A DNA stretch of 36,361 nucleotides from Legionellaceae bacterium (GTDB lineage: Bacteria > Pseudomonadota > Gammaproteobacteria > Legionellales > Legionellaceae). The translations under genes and the position numbers were made by a program. Positions 24,821-33,136 of this stretch are shown here, piece after piece. Location of the stretch: assembly GCA_029213075.1 (NCBI GenBank), contig JARGPO010000094.1, positions 1 through 36,361 on the forward strand, given 5' to 3'. How positions within the stretch are numbered: the stretch's first letter is position 1; each line of letters starts with the position of its first letter. The notes under the pieces were generated by a model. The model was not told the origin of the DNA. It made no database searches and worked only from the letters and a program-made list of their open reading frames with translations.

Positions 24821-26701
24821 ATTATCTATTTGTTCTATAGAAGACGCATTCTCACCTTTAACAAACATGTTACCTTTTTCTATTAGTTCTTTTGATACTT
24901 CAGGATCCCTAGAGCTTATGCAGTGACCCACGGCTATGTATAACATGCCTTTTATCCAATTGAGAATCCTATTATCTTCAGGGAGTTTATTGATGGATCT
25001 TACGCACCTATCAATAGCGAGTTGATTATTAGGAGATTGAGCTAAAACCATACATGTAGAAGCTACAGCTAATCGATCTTTATCTCTACATTTTTTTATG
25101 CAACTAGGATCGTTAAGCCTCTGGATAACTTTAAGTAGGGTTTGGTTTACTTGGGAATTATCTCTATCAACAAGTTCCGTTATAGATTGTGTAGCTTGCT
25201 TTACCCTAACTTTTGTTAGGGCTGATACCCTACTTGAAGGACAGTTTTTGTCTCGCCACTCTATCATCCAACGCTTATTGTCATCACCAGAAATTCTTTC
25301 ATAATTTCCCTCAATTTGTGTATTGACAACATTCCATATTCTATCAATATGACTATTCATTCCACGGGCTTTTACCATTGATGCCGGTGCTTGAAGACCA
25401 GCTTCGAACTGCTCGTACGTGAGCGGTTTCCCTTCTTGAATGGACTTGGCTAAGTTATAGTATGTGGATGCGAGCGCACCTCTGTCAATTGCATCTTTGC
25501 AAGAGAAGTTAATACTACCAGGATTAATTGCTTGTATTAACGCATCTGTTAAAGCAAACTTTATATAGTGGTAGTAAACTGCTTGTTGTTGAGCTTTTGT
25601 TAGTTTATCTTCGTTTTGGAGACCTAAATATCCAATGCTTTCATTTATTAATCCGCGGAAAAATTCTTTCTTTTGAGATTCATCTTCCCCATTAGGAAAT
25701 AGCTTGCCTTCAACTTTTTCACTCCAGTATATGTTATTAAACTCTGTAGTACTTGTTTTATTACGGCGTAATGACATTTGATCCAGGAATTTATCAACAA
25801 CTTGCTTTTTAGACTCAGCATTAGTATCAGATGTATTTTTAAAGTCATGTTCATTCATTAAACCCCTGTCTGAAGGTAGGGTAATAACAAATACATTGTC
25901 GTGATCTTCTTCAAGGTGGTGTAACTCCTGGGACATGTAGCTTTCTCTAAGTCGTTCTGTATCATTACCGTCTAATCCTAAGCAGTTGAAATATATATGG
26001 CTACTACCTTCATCTTTTTTAGCGGCAAGAAACATTTTAAATGCGCCGGCAACCCTTGTTTCACCATCAACGATTTGCGCTTGTGTTCCAAATCTTATTT
26101 GAGTTAATTCATCTCCGGCAGCAGGATAATTAAAAGTGTGCGGTATATTTGTACGTTGTTGAGGTAAGAAAGTACTAGAGAAAACAGTTCCTACCTTTCT
26201 ATCACTCCATTCTTCTTTAGAAGGATAATTTTCCCCTACTTTAAATAATCTCATGCTCCAAGGATCATCAAGATGAGATGCTATTTGTTTAGACAGTTTT
26301 TTATCTGCTGGCATTTGTTGTTGTGATAGTTCTTCTATTTGTTTATAAGTTTCTTGCAAATTATCGCTTTCATTTTCTAAAATAGAAATTATAAATTGAT
26401 TATATGGTTTAGCAAATTTTTGGTTTGCTTTCTTAAAATGATCTCGAGTTTCTAAAATTTCATTTTGATAAACGTCAATTATTCGAAAAAAGTTTGAAAA
26501 CAATACAGCGTAATTCTTACTCTCATCAAATTTATTTTTACTTACTTCTTGTATAGCTTGTATGATTGCTTTATCTTCTTTGTTATTAAATATCTCTAGG
26601 AACGCATAATCCGTAGGAATTACCAATTTTTGAAAATATCGATAAGCATTTTGATTATGTAATTGAATACTTCCGGTTACTTCTTTTTTCATCGATGTCA
26701 T
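24800..26701 (-). CDS. CX5R phosphatase-like orphan protein, candidate effector
   Basis: A longer reading begins with TTG at 26746 but overlaps a strong promoter, so I place the start at ATG 26701 (633 residues; 26692 is an alternative). There is no signal peptide or membrane segment. The N-terminal third is helical. The central part contains HTFNYPAAGDELTQIRFGT, FNCLGLDGND and VFVITLPSDRGLM. A CX5R loop follows: SINFSCKDAIDRGALAS, Cys401 to Arg407. This is the form of cysteine phosphatases, and C-K-D-x-x-D-R resembles the lipid-phosphatase types (Sac1 CMDCLDR, SopB/IpgD CKSGKDR). I infer a phosphatase, possibly on phosphoinositides, of the kind delivered to hosts. The family is unidentified; the motif alone could be coincidence. 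It is convergent with the valine operon. Confidence 0.6.
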   Translation of the reverse strand: MTSMKKEVTGSIQLHNQNAYRYFQKLVIPTDYAFLEIFNNKEDKAIIQAIQEVSKNKFDESKNYAVLFSNFFRIIDVYQNEILETRDHFKKANQKFAKPYNQFIISILENESDNLQETYKQIEELSQQQMPADKKLSKQIASHLDDPWSMRLFKVGENYPSKEEWSDRKVGTVFSSTFLPQQRTNIPHTFNYPAAGDELTQIRFGTQAQIVDGETRVAGAFKMFLAAKKDEGSSHIYFNCLGLDGNDTERLRESYMSQELHHLEEDHDNVFVITLPSDRGLMNEHDFKNTSDTNAESKKQVVDKFLDQMSLRRNKTSTTEFNNIYWSEKVEGKLFPNGEDESQKKEFFRGLINESIGYLGLQNEDKLTKAQQQAVYYHYIKFALTDALIQAINPGSINFSCKDAIDRGALASTYYNLAKSIQEGKPLTYEQFEAGLQAPASMVKARGMNSHIDRIWNVVNTQIEGNYERISGDDNKRWMIEWRDKNCPSSRVSALTKVRVKQATQSITELVDRDNSQVNQTLLKVIQRLNDPSCIKKCRDKDRLAVASTCMVLAQSPNNQLAIDRCVRSINKLPEDNRILNWIKGMLYIAVGHCISSRDPEVSKELIEKGNMFVKGENASSIEQIDNNSLGYQ

Positions 26702-26734
26702 TGTAAGACCAACCCAGCAAACAAGTGTATTTAA

Positions 26735-26763
26735 ATTATACACCAAACTTGCAATCCATTCAA
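26735..26763 (-). promoter_or_regulatory. Sigma70 promoter of the CX5R gene
   Basis: On the minus strand TTGAAT (26763-26758) and a perfect TATAAT (26740-26735) are separated by exactly 17 bases. Transcription should start near 26728, before the ATG at 26701. It lies immediately after the coaE stop (26771), so this gene is controlled separately from coaE. Confidence 0.65.
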
Positions 26764-26770
26764 GAAGAGT

Positions 26771-27355
26771 CTATTTACCCCATTCTTTAGTTAAGTCAAC
26801 TAGTTCTTTTTTAAATTTTGTGAGAGAAGTATTATTCTCAATAACTATATCAGCAACAGACAGGTATGTTTTAGAGCTTGGCTGAGCTGCAAGTATATTT
26901 TTAGCTTGCAGCTCAGATGTGTTATCCCGAGACATGATTCTTTGTATTTGGGTATTAATATCAGACTTAATTAATATAACTATATCTAGGTATGGAAAAC
27001 TATCTCTTTTTGTCAGAAGAGGTATCTCGATGATGCAGTAATTCTCTTGGCAGAGTTTTATTTCCTCCAAGATACGAGTGCGAATTATTGGGTGGAGGAG
27101 TTTTTCTAACCAAATTCTATCGTCTTTATTATTAAATATTATCTCACGGAGTTTGTCGCGCCTAAGCTCTCCTTTATCATTTAGTATTTCCACACCAAAT
27201 TTTTTAGTTATCTGATTAAGAGCGTTTTGATTCGGAGCTGTAATATCTCTTGAGATTTGGTCTGCGCTAATAACTTTTGCACCTAAGCTTTTGAAAATCT
27301 TGGCCGCAGTTGATTTTCCACTCGCAATTGATCCTGTTAGACCTACACAAAACAT
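26771..27355 (-). CDS. coaE: Dephospho-CoA kinase
   Basis: This 194-residue protein matches CoaE (about 200). It phosphorylates dephospho-CoA at the 3'-hydroxyl in the last step of coenzyme A synthesis. The P-loop GLTGSIASGKST (5-16) is followed by the family's SADQISRDIT, the LHPIIRTRI core, and IEIPLLTK. It begins 13 bp after bioA on the same strand, so the two are likely co-transcribed. The gammaproteobacterial neighbours of coaE (pilD, yacG) are absent here; bioA is the local partner. Confidence 0.95.
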   Translation of the reverse strand: MFCVGLTGSIASGKSTAAKIFKSLGAKVISADQISRDITAPNQNALNQITKKFGVEILNDKGELRRDKLREIIFNNKDDRIWLEKLLHPIIRTRILEEIKLCQENYCIIEIPLLTKRDSFPYLDIVILIKSDINTQIQRIMSRDNTSELQAKNILAAQPSSKTYLSVADIVIENNTSLTKFKKELVDLTKEWGK

Positions 27356-27368
27356 ATCTCATTCTTCC

Positions 27369-28742
27369 TTATATATCTATAAGACTCGGATTTTTCTTAA
27401 ATATAGCGTCAATAGAGTTAAATGTGATTTCCGCTAAATCATCAATAGTTTTATTGCTTGTGTTTAATGGCGGTAACCAGTAGATAGTATTACCTATTGG
27501 TCTAAGAAGTGCACCTCTTTTTCTTGCTTCCTGCGCTAAGAGATAACCAGCACGCATATCTTTTTTAGCGGTTAAATCACCAGCAACTAGTGCTCCAATT
27601 GAGCGAATATTAGTTATTTTTCTAGTTTGACCAGCAATATCGCTAAATTTCTCACGCATATAGTTACCAAGAAGATGTGCTTGTTGATTTGTATTTTCCT
27701 CTTGCATGACATTTATCGTTGCAAGTGCCGCACTCACTGCCAAAGGGTTACCGCTGAATGTATGTGAATGAAGAAAGGATCCTTCAACCGAATAATCCTT
27801 ATTAAACAACTCATAAATATCACTATCAATTAAGACCACACTAAGAGGAAGACTTCCTGATGTTAGGCCTTTAGATAAACAAATCATATCTGCTTGAATA
27901 TTAGCATGATCGCAAGCAAGCCATTTTCCAGTTCTCCCGATACCAGTCATTATTTCATCTGCAATTAAATAAATATTATTTTTCTTGGAAAAATCGGCTA
28001 ATTTAGCTAAGAAATCAGCGCTATAACACTGCATGCCTGCAGCTCCTTGCACGATTGGTTCAACTAAAATTGCGCACGTTTCATCTTTTAACTTTTCTAA
28101 TTTTGGCAGGATTTTAGACCAGGAAGAATCACAAGAATTCCATAGCGGATCGTCAGTTCCACTAATATAGGGAATAGGGTCTAAAAAATAACATTCAGGT
28201 CCATAGTCTGTGTATGATTGTTTATATACCCCTAAATCACTTACTTTCATGGTTGCAAATGTTTCGCCATGATACGCATTTTTTAAAGAGATGAATTTTT
28301 GTTTGTGCTTATTTCCATTTAACTGTGTTGCTTGCATAGCTAGTTTCATAGCTATTTCAACAGCTGATGACCCATCGCTTGCGAAAAAAATGTGTTGCTT
28401 ACCACTAATTTCCGTTAATTTTTCAGCTAATTCTACAATTTGTCTGTTTGTTGTGTTGGACATTATAACGTGTTCAAATTTATCCAGCTGACTTTTTATA
28501 GCGGATGTAATTTTAGGATGAGCATGGCCAAGAGATTTGCACCACCAGCTAGATATGGCATCAATTAATATCCCTTTATCAGTTTTTATATAGCTGCCTT
28601 TGGCACTTTCAATAATTAAGGGAGGGTTTTGTTTGAAATCTTGCATATATGATGCGGGATGCCATATATGATCTAAGTCTCTTTGAATTAATTTTTCAGA
28701 CATTTTATTTAACTGAGATTGTGATTTTGGGAACTGTACCAT
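27369..28742 (-). CDS. bioA: Adenosylmethionine-8-amino-7-oxononanoate aminotransferase
   Basis: This PLP enzyme converts KAPA to DAPA with S-adenosylmethionine as amino donor, the penultimate steps of biotin synthesis. From the ATG at 28742 it has 457 residues; the ATG at 28700 (MSEKLIQRDLDHIWHP) would give a start closer to E. coli BioA. Neither has a good ribosome site. Features: HIWHPASYMQ, the ISSWWCKSLGHAHP glycine region, FFASDGSSAVEIAMK, NAYHGETFATMKVSD, IADEIMTGIGRTGK, and the PLP lysine in MICLSKGLTSGSLP. It is divergent from bioB across 116 bp and is followed by coaE. Confidence 0.94.
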   Translation of the reverse strand: MVQFPKSQSQLNKMSEKLIQRDLDHIWHPASYMQDFKQNPPLIIESAKGSYIKTDKGILIDAISSWWCKSLGHAHPKITSAIKSQLDKFEHVIMSNTTNRQIVELAEKLTEISGKQHIFFASDGSSAVEIAMKLAMQATQLNGNKHKQKFISLKNAYHGETFATMKVSDLGVYKQSYTDYGPECYFLDPIPYISGTDDPLWNSCDSSWSKILPKLEKLKDETCAILVEPIVQGAAGMQCYSADFLAKLADFSKKNNIYLIADEIMTGIGRTGKWLACDHANIQADMICLSKGLTSGSLPLSVVLIDSDIYELFNKDYSVEGSFLHSHTFSGNPLAVSAALATINVMQEENTNQQAHLLGNYMREKFSDIAGQTRKITNIRSIGALVAGDLTAKKDMRAGYLLAQEARKRGALLRPIGNTIYWLPPLNTSNKTIDDLAEITFNSIDAIFKKNPSLIDI

Positions 28743-28797
28743 GAATTATAATCAAATTAAATGCGGATAATTTATACCTCAACATTTATATAGAGTC

Positions 28798-28825
28798 TTG
28801 ACTTTATGCTAGTGCACTTTATTAT
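28798..28825 (+). promoter_or_regulatory. Candidate bioB promoter in the bioA-bioB divergent region
   Basis: TTGACT (28798-28803), a 16-base spacer and TATTAT (28820-28825) form a good sigma70 promoter. Transcription would start near 28832, giving a leader of about 27 bases before bioB. A BirA operator of the TTGTAAACC...GGTTTACAA type is expected in this region; I do not see a convincing one. Confidence 0.5.
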
Positions 28826-28858
28826 GTCCTTTATTAATATAACTTACAGGTCAAAAAT

Positions 28859-29812
28859 ATGACATCTAAATTTAAACGCTGGACTATGGAAGATGTAGCT
28901 GCAATCTACTCTCAACCTTTTAATAATCTTCTTTATGAAGCACACTGCATTCATCGTCAAAATCATGACCCTAATAAAATGCAGTTGGCTAAGCTTTTAA
29001 GTATCAAAACTGGAGCTTGTCCTGAAGATTGCGGCTACTGTTCGCAAAGCGGTCATCATGATACTAGTCTTGTTAAAGAAAAACTTATGTCAGTTGAAGA
29101 TGTGGTTGTTAAAGCCCAACAGGCAAAAGATGAAGGTGCAACAAGATTTTGTATGGGTGCAGGCTGGCGTTGCCCACCAGATAAGTCTATGCATGAATTA
29201 GCTGATATGATTAAAAGCGTTAAAGATATGGGTCTCCAAACTTGTATGACTTTAGGTATGTTGACAGCATCTCAAGCTAATGAGTTAAAAGAAGCGGGTC
29301 TTGATTATTATAATCATAATATAGATACATCTCCTAGTTATTACGATAAAGTTACTAGTACGCGCTGTTTTAGTGACAGGCTTAATACTATAGAAAATGT
29401 TCGTCAAGCAGGTATAAATGTCTGTTGCGGAGGAATTGTTGGTATTGGTGAAAGTAAAGACGATAGAATTGAATTCTTGCTTACTTTGGCTAATCTTGAA
29501 ACACCACCAGAGAGCGTGCCTATTAATCGTTTAATTCCAGTTGAAGGAACTCCTCTGGCTAAGTCTAAGCCTGTGGAAGGAATAGAGTTGGTTCGAACAA
29601 TTGCAACAGCTAGAATTTTGATGCCAACTAGTGCCGTCCGCTTAACAGCAGGACGCACCGAAATGAGTGATGAGTTACAATCCCTCGCATTTTTTGCTGG
29701 TGCAAACTCTATTTTTATTGGGGATACATTGCTTACAGAAGCTAATCCACAGATGGAAAAAGATAGTATTTTGTTAGATAAACTAGGTATGCAAGCCGAA
29801 CAATATGCATGA
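28859..29812 (+). CDS. bioB: Biotin synthase
   Basis: This 317-residue radical SAM enzyme inserts sulphur into dethiobiotin to make biotin. The SAM-cluster cysteines are in TGACPEDCGYCSQSG (Cys54, 58, 61). Further family landmarks are CMGAGWRCPP, ETCMTLGML-like LQTCMTLGML, GLDYYNHNIDTSPSYYDKV (split), CCGGIVGIGE and the Arg of SAVRLTAGR for the [2Fe-2S] cluster. It is slightly shorter than E. coli BioB (346), mostly at the C-terminus. Its last eight bases overlap tadA. bioF, bioC, bioH and bioD are not in the window. Confidence 0.97.
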   Translation: MTSKFKRWTMEDVAAIYSQPFNNLLYEAHCIHRQNHDPNKMQLAKLLSIKTGACPEDCGYCSQSGHHDTSLVKEKLMSVEDVVVKAQQAKDEGATRFCMGAGWRCPPDKSMHELADMIKSVKDMGLQTCMTLGMLTASQANELKEAGLDYYNHNIDTSPSYYDKVTSTRCFSDRLNTIENVRQAGINVCCGGIVGIGESKDDRIEFLLTLANLETPPESVPINRLIPVEGTPLAKSKPVEGIELVRTIATARILMPTSAVRLTAGRTEMSDELQSLAFFAGANSIFIGDTLLTEANPQMEKDSILLDKLGMQAEQYA

Positions 29813-30266
29813 TAGTCAATGGATGCAAGAAGCGATGTTCCTCGCTCAGAAGTCTTTTGATAATGGTGAAGTACCAGTTGGTGCTGTAGTAGTTAGTAGT
29901 GAAGGTAAACTTATTGGGTCTGGCTGCAATCAAATGATTAGCCAGTCGGACCCAGTTGCTCATGCTGAAATATTAGCAATCAAAGAGGCTTGTCTTCGAG
30001 ATAAAAATTATAGACTAGATGGTGCAACATTGTATGTAACTTTAGAGCCATGTTGTATGTGTGCCGGTGCTATGGTTCACGCAAGATTGAAACGAGTTGT
30101 TTTTGCAACCAGAGATTTTAAGGCAGGTGCCGCTGGATCTGTATATAATCTGTTGCAGGGATATCCTCTAAATCATCAAGTTGAAATTGATGAAGGTCCA
30201 TTTCAAAAAGAGTCTGCTAGATTACTAGCTGATTTTTTTCAAATTCGTCGTTCTCACAATTCTTAA
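29805..30266 (+). CDS. tadA: tRNA-specific adenosine deaminase
   Basis: This 153-residue zinc deaminase converts A34 to inosine in tRNA-Arg(ACG), allowing wobble decoding. The active site is complete: HAE at 53-55 with the proton-shuttling Glu55, and PCCMC at 82-86 (zinc ligands Cys83, Cys86). The tRNA-binding FKAGAAGSVYNLL segment follows. The start ATG lies inside the bioB end (eight-base overlap), suggesting co-expression. It is short of the usual extended N-terminus but keeps the conserved WMQEAMFLAQKSFDNGEVPVG beginning (split), so the start is sound. Confidence 0.95.
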   Translation: MHDSQWMQEAMFLAQKSFDNGEVPVGAVVVSSEGKLIGSGCNQMISQSDPVAHAEILAIKEACLRDKNYRLDGATLYVTLEPCCMCAGAMVHARLKRVVFATRDFKAGAAGSVYNLLQGYPLNHQVEIDEGPFQKESARLLADFFQIRRSHNS

Positions 30267-30344
30267 ATATAGCGCTACTATTTGCTGACTACTATGTAAC
30301 TCTTTGAAAAATTCATATAATATAATTATTATTACGGAACAATA

Positions 30345-31376
30345 TTGAGTGAATATATGGCCAACGAAACAGATAACTTCGACGATGATTCATCAGAAAA
30401 AAAAGAAAATCATGAAGAAGCAATGAATGGTGGTGTCGATGATTCTGAGAAAGATAACAATTCTGAAGAAGTTGGTGAATCTGATGAGGTTGGTGAATCT
30501 GATGAGATTGGTGAATCTGATGAGATTGGTGAATCTGATGAGATTGGTGAATCTGATGAGGTTGGTGAATCTGATGAGATTGGTGAATCTGATGAGATTG
30601 GTGAATCTGATGAGATTGGTGAATCTGATGAGATTGGTGAATCTGATGAGATTGGTGAATCTGATGAGATTGGTGAATCTGATGAGGTTGGTGAATCTGA
30701 TGAGGTTGGTGAATCTGATGAGGTTGGTGAATCTGATGAGGTTGGTGAATCTGATGAGGTTGGTGAATCTGATGAGGTTGGTGTAGCACCTGGAGAATAC
30801 AACAAAGAATTATTTTCTGTTGAGGATGACAGGGATCTTTTTGATCAGTTGGCCGGTACATATCAGATTTGGTGGAATTGGGCGTATTTTGAGTTACAAA
30901 TTCTTTCTCCAGAAATCAAAGCGTATTCTTCTGTAACTATAATTTATCCAGAGAGTATTCCAGGTAGTGATGATTTAGAGTATGTATACCCCATATTTGA
31001 TTTTGGTAATAAGCTATCAACATCAAAAGGTAGTGAAATGTATTCTGTGGGCACGTCCATGTGCAAGTTGTATTATACAATTGAAAAGATGATAGCTATT
31101 TTAATGGAGAGGTTGAAAGAGGGTGGTATAAGCGACGCTGAAGCCGAGTCGCATGTTGCTTTTGATGGTCATCAATTAGCTCAACGAAAGGCATTTGAAT
31201 CAATAATTAACTTAAGTTACAACGTTGTTGTAACTAATTTTGATCCTGGTAGTTGGGGTGAGAAGTATCTAGAAACGATTAAACTACTTGCAGATAAAGG
31301 ATATGGTTATCCAACTGAAACCCCTAGAGATATTTATAAAAAACATAGTAAACAAGCGCCATCAATTAAAAGGTAG
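30345..31376 (+). CDS. Acidic hexapeptide-repeat protein, unknown function
   Basis: I do not recognise a family. The start is either TTG 30345, six bases after CGGA, or ATG 30357. The N-terminus is highly acidic. Residues 43-144 (TTG numbering) are 17 tandem copies of (V/I)GESDE encoded by 18-bp repeats, in the order V V I I I V I I I I I I V V V V V. The C-terminal 195 residues are a non-repetitive, apparently folded domain (YQIWWNWAYFELQILSPEI and later AFESIINLSYNVVVTNF) with no membrane segment. The long acidic arm could be a flexible spacer or binding surface. Copy number will vary by slippage in multiples of six residues without frame loss. AT-rich -10-like sequences (TATAATATAAT, 30316-30326) lie just upstream. 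Confidence 0.7.
   Translation: MSEYMANETDNFDDDSSEKKENHEEAMNGGVDDSEKDNNSEEVGESDEVGESDEIGESDEIGESDEIGESDEVGESDEIGESDEIGESDEIGESDEIGESDEIGESDEIGESDEVGESDEVGESDEVGESDEVGESDEVGESDEVGVAPGEYNKELFSVEDDRDLFDQLAGTYQIWWNWAYFELQILSPEIKAYSSVTIIYPESIPGSDDLEYVYPIFDFGNKLSTSKGSEMYSVGTSMCKLYYTIEKMIAILMERLKEGGISDAEAESHVAFDGHQLAQRKAFESIINLSYNVVVTNFDPGSWGEKYLETIKLLADKGYGYPTETPRDIYKKHSKQAPSIKR
30471..30776 (+). repeat. Minisatellite: 17 x 18-bp in-frame tandem repeat
   Basis: The unit GTTGGTGAATCTGATGAG (or ATT in place of GTT) is repeated 17 times without indels; copies differ almost only in GTT/ATT. The first, second, sixth and last five copies carry GTT, giving blocks that suggest recent local duplication. Because the unit lacks stops in several frames it creates spurious open frames on both strands. 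It should be variable between strains. Confidence 0.95.
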
Positions 31377-31465
31377 TCATTTAATAATGTGTTCATCATG
31401 ATGAGCTTAAATCCTATACTCGACGGTGGTAGCTATAGAACTAGACATTTAAAAAAGGGAGATAA

Positions 31466-32017
31466 GTAAAAAAATTTAATTCAAAACCGGCAACGTTAGT
31501 TGTCGCCAACCGTGCATACCGGCAAGGCTAGTTGACATTTAACAGATTTACCAGCCAAACCAATTTTATCGGTATTTTTTTGCAAGTCGGCGAGCAGATA
31601 AACGCATTATGCGTTAGTCAAGAGGAAGCTTGGGCGTTGGCGGAACGATTATACAGGTAGGATAAGTTTATCCTAGAATGTATTGATTGTTGGTTAGAAT
31701 CTCCCATGGGCATCACCCAAGCTGGGTCAAGACCTGATGGTATTGATTTAAATAAACAATATAAAGCATTGAAGGAACAAACTTATCTTCTGGGTGGTGA
31801 TATCCATCTTTTGTATGATTTAAAGGATTATTCTTGGTTTTACACGCAACACTTGGATGTCCTACAAGTACAAATAGATGCACAAGATGGTGTAAAACAT
31901 TTCAGTCTATTCAAAGATTTTGAACGAAAAATAAGAATGCGTTCTTATGTTAATACTCAACAGAAAGTTAATGACGATAGTGAGGAAGATGACGACCAAA
32001 CTACATTAAAAATATAG
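31466..32017 (+). pseudogene. Broken orphan gene with two in-frame TAG codons
   Basis: A single frame from 31466 to the TAG at 32015-32017 is interrupted only by TAG at 31529-31531 and 31658-31660. Between them it reads protein-like sequence: KPATLVVANRAYRQG, stop, LTFNRFTSQTNFIGIFL, QVGEQINALCVSQEEAWALA with ERLYR, stop, DKFILECIDCWLESPMGITQ, and an acidic C-terminus. Both stops could arise from CAG (Gln) by C-to-T changes. Upstream, another frame (31398-31469, MMSLNPILDGGSYRTR and on) may be the original N-terminus shifted by an indel. The last 103 residues (from ATG 31706) are intact and could still be made, but no ribosome site is evident. Family unknown. Confidence 0.6.
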
Positions 32018-32056
32018 TGTTTTAGATTTTACTTCATTCCATCAAGCATATCACTA

Positions 32057-32087
32057 AAACCTGCACATACTATATAAGTGCAGGTTT
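32057..32087. terminator. Bidirectional terminator hairpin
   Basis: AAACCTGCAC (32057-32066) and GTGCAGGTTT (32078-32087) form a perfect 10-bp stem with an 11-base loop. It lies between the convergent pseudogene and methyltransferase gene. T-rich sequence follows on the plus strand (GAATTTGATTTT), and TTTTAG follows on the minus strand. Confidence 0.75.
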
Positions 32088-32105
32088 GAATTTGATTTTA
32101 AAAGA

Positions 32106-32927
32106 TCATTTTTTTGCAAGAACTACGTCAATGACATGAGTATCATGATGAGGAAATGTAAAAATCTTTTCAATTAAACGTTTTATACGTTGAAGAAGAA
32201 AGCTTTTTGGTAGCATAGTTGGTACTGATAAAATATTTAAAAACCAAGCACCCTCAATTCCAAATAAGATTAGATCGTCAATAGTATCTAAGGTTATGTC
32301 TATTTTTATGCGCTCATGCTTAACTAATTCAAAGTTATGCTTGTTAACTGACTTGAGAAGGTCGTCCTCTCCGGCAGCAACAGGAGTCTTTTTAACAACT
32401 TCTTTGTAGTAGTGACCGACTATATTGCTTAAGATAGATCCTTCGGCAATAAAGTCTGCTAATAGCTTTTGAGCTTTAGGAAAAGCTTCATATGTGGTGG
32501 TGATTACTGAAAAATAGCTATTTGCTCTAGTTAACATTTGTGCTTCTGCAAACAGGATATCAGTTGGTATATAAGCATTGATGAAATGAGCTAACACTAA
32601 GTCCTGGCTGTGGGATGGTAAAAACTTAGTTGCTTCAGCTGCACTTGCTTCAATTGCAGTAAAATCAAGATTACTCTGTGCTTGTTTAAGCATTTCACCA
32701 GATACATCTACGCCTGTGTACTTTGCTTCAGGCATAATTCGTTCTAGCTTACGCAGAAAGGCACCATCTCCAACACCTAAGTCAAGAATCTTGTAGTTAG
32801 GTTTGTATCCAATGTCTGTACTTTGAATTTGATTAATAGCACATTTGTGACTAGCACTTATTCCACCGAAGCAATCTGCTTTATTGTAGTGGCTTGCTAT
32901 TGTGTTATACATGGCCTTAACGAACAA
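32106..32927 (-). CDS. Class I SAM-dependent methyltransferase
   Basis: This 273-residue protein starts at a TTG (32927), supported by AAAAGGAG six bases upstream; an ATG at 32912 has no such site. The SAM-binding motif I is clear: YKILDLGVGDGAFLRKLE (about 45-62), followed by TGVDVSGEMLKQA (motif II acidic loop) and LDFTAIEASAAEA. The substrate is unknown. The C-terminal half is less conserved and ends in a basic, hydrophobic helix (LQRIKRLIEKIFTF). It is not clearly BioC despite bio genes 2 kb away. It stands alone, convergent with the pseudogene and divergent from the polysaccharide genes. Confidence 0.85.
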   Translation of the reverse strand: MFVKAMYNTIASHYNKADCFGGISASHKCAINQIQSTDIGYKPNYKILDLGVGDGAFLRKLERIMPEAKYTGVDVSGEMLKQAQSNLDFTAIEASAAEATKFLPSHSQDLVLAHFINAYIPTDILFAEAQMLTRANSYFSVITTTYEAFPKAQKLLADFIAEGSILSNIVGHYYKEVVKKTPVAAGEDDLLKSVNKHNFELVKHERIKIDITLDTIDDLILFGIEGAWFLNILSVPTMLPKSFLLQRIKRLIEKIFTFPHHDTHVIDVVLAKK

Positions 32928-33136
32928 GTAAAACTCCTTTTAATAAGACTGAGTGAAATTATATCGCTATTTTGGATTTAATTGATATTACTTTTTTGAA
33001 AATTTATTTGTTTAGTTGATATCAGGCTAAATTATAATCATTTTCTACTTTAGATCCTATCGTTTTTGAATATTGAGATTGACGAATCACGAATGCATTG
33101 ATAATATCCCGAAGCAATAATATAAGGATAACACGT

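Noticed and set aside
26702-26746. TTG start for the CX5R protein
   Set aside because: The codons overlap a TATAAT at 17-base spacing from TTGAAT, so this DNA is promoter and the ATG at 26701 is downstream of the likely transcript start.
29404-29963. Minus-strand open frames over bioB and tadA
   Set aside because: They are shadows of well-supported plus-strand genes with catalytic motifs, and have no ribosome sites.
30471-30776. CRISPR array
   Set aside because: Units are 18 bp head-to-tail without spacers and encode a continuous protein repeat.
30410-30861. Long open frames on the other frames and the minus strand over the 18-bp repeats
   Set aside because: They arise because a stop-free 18-bp unit stays open in several frames; the products are simple HQSHQI-, SDSPTSS- or LMRLVN-type repeats with no start signals, unlike the acidic protein with a real C-terminal domain.
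31529-31660. Amber recoding (pyrrolysine or suppressor) of the two TAG codons
   Set aside because: Most genes nearby do not show internal TAGs, the organism type does not use pyrrolysine routinely, and simple CAG-to-TAG decay explains the pattern.
32106-32927. BioC-type malonyl-ACP methyltransferase
   Set aside because: Only the general SAM motifs are visible; the gene is not next to bio genes and lacks recognisable BioC features.
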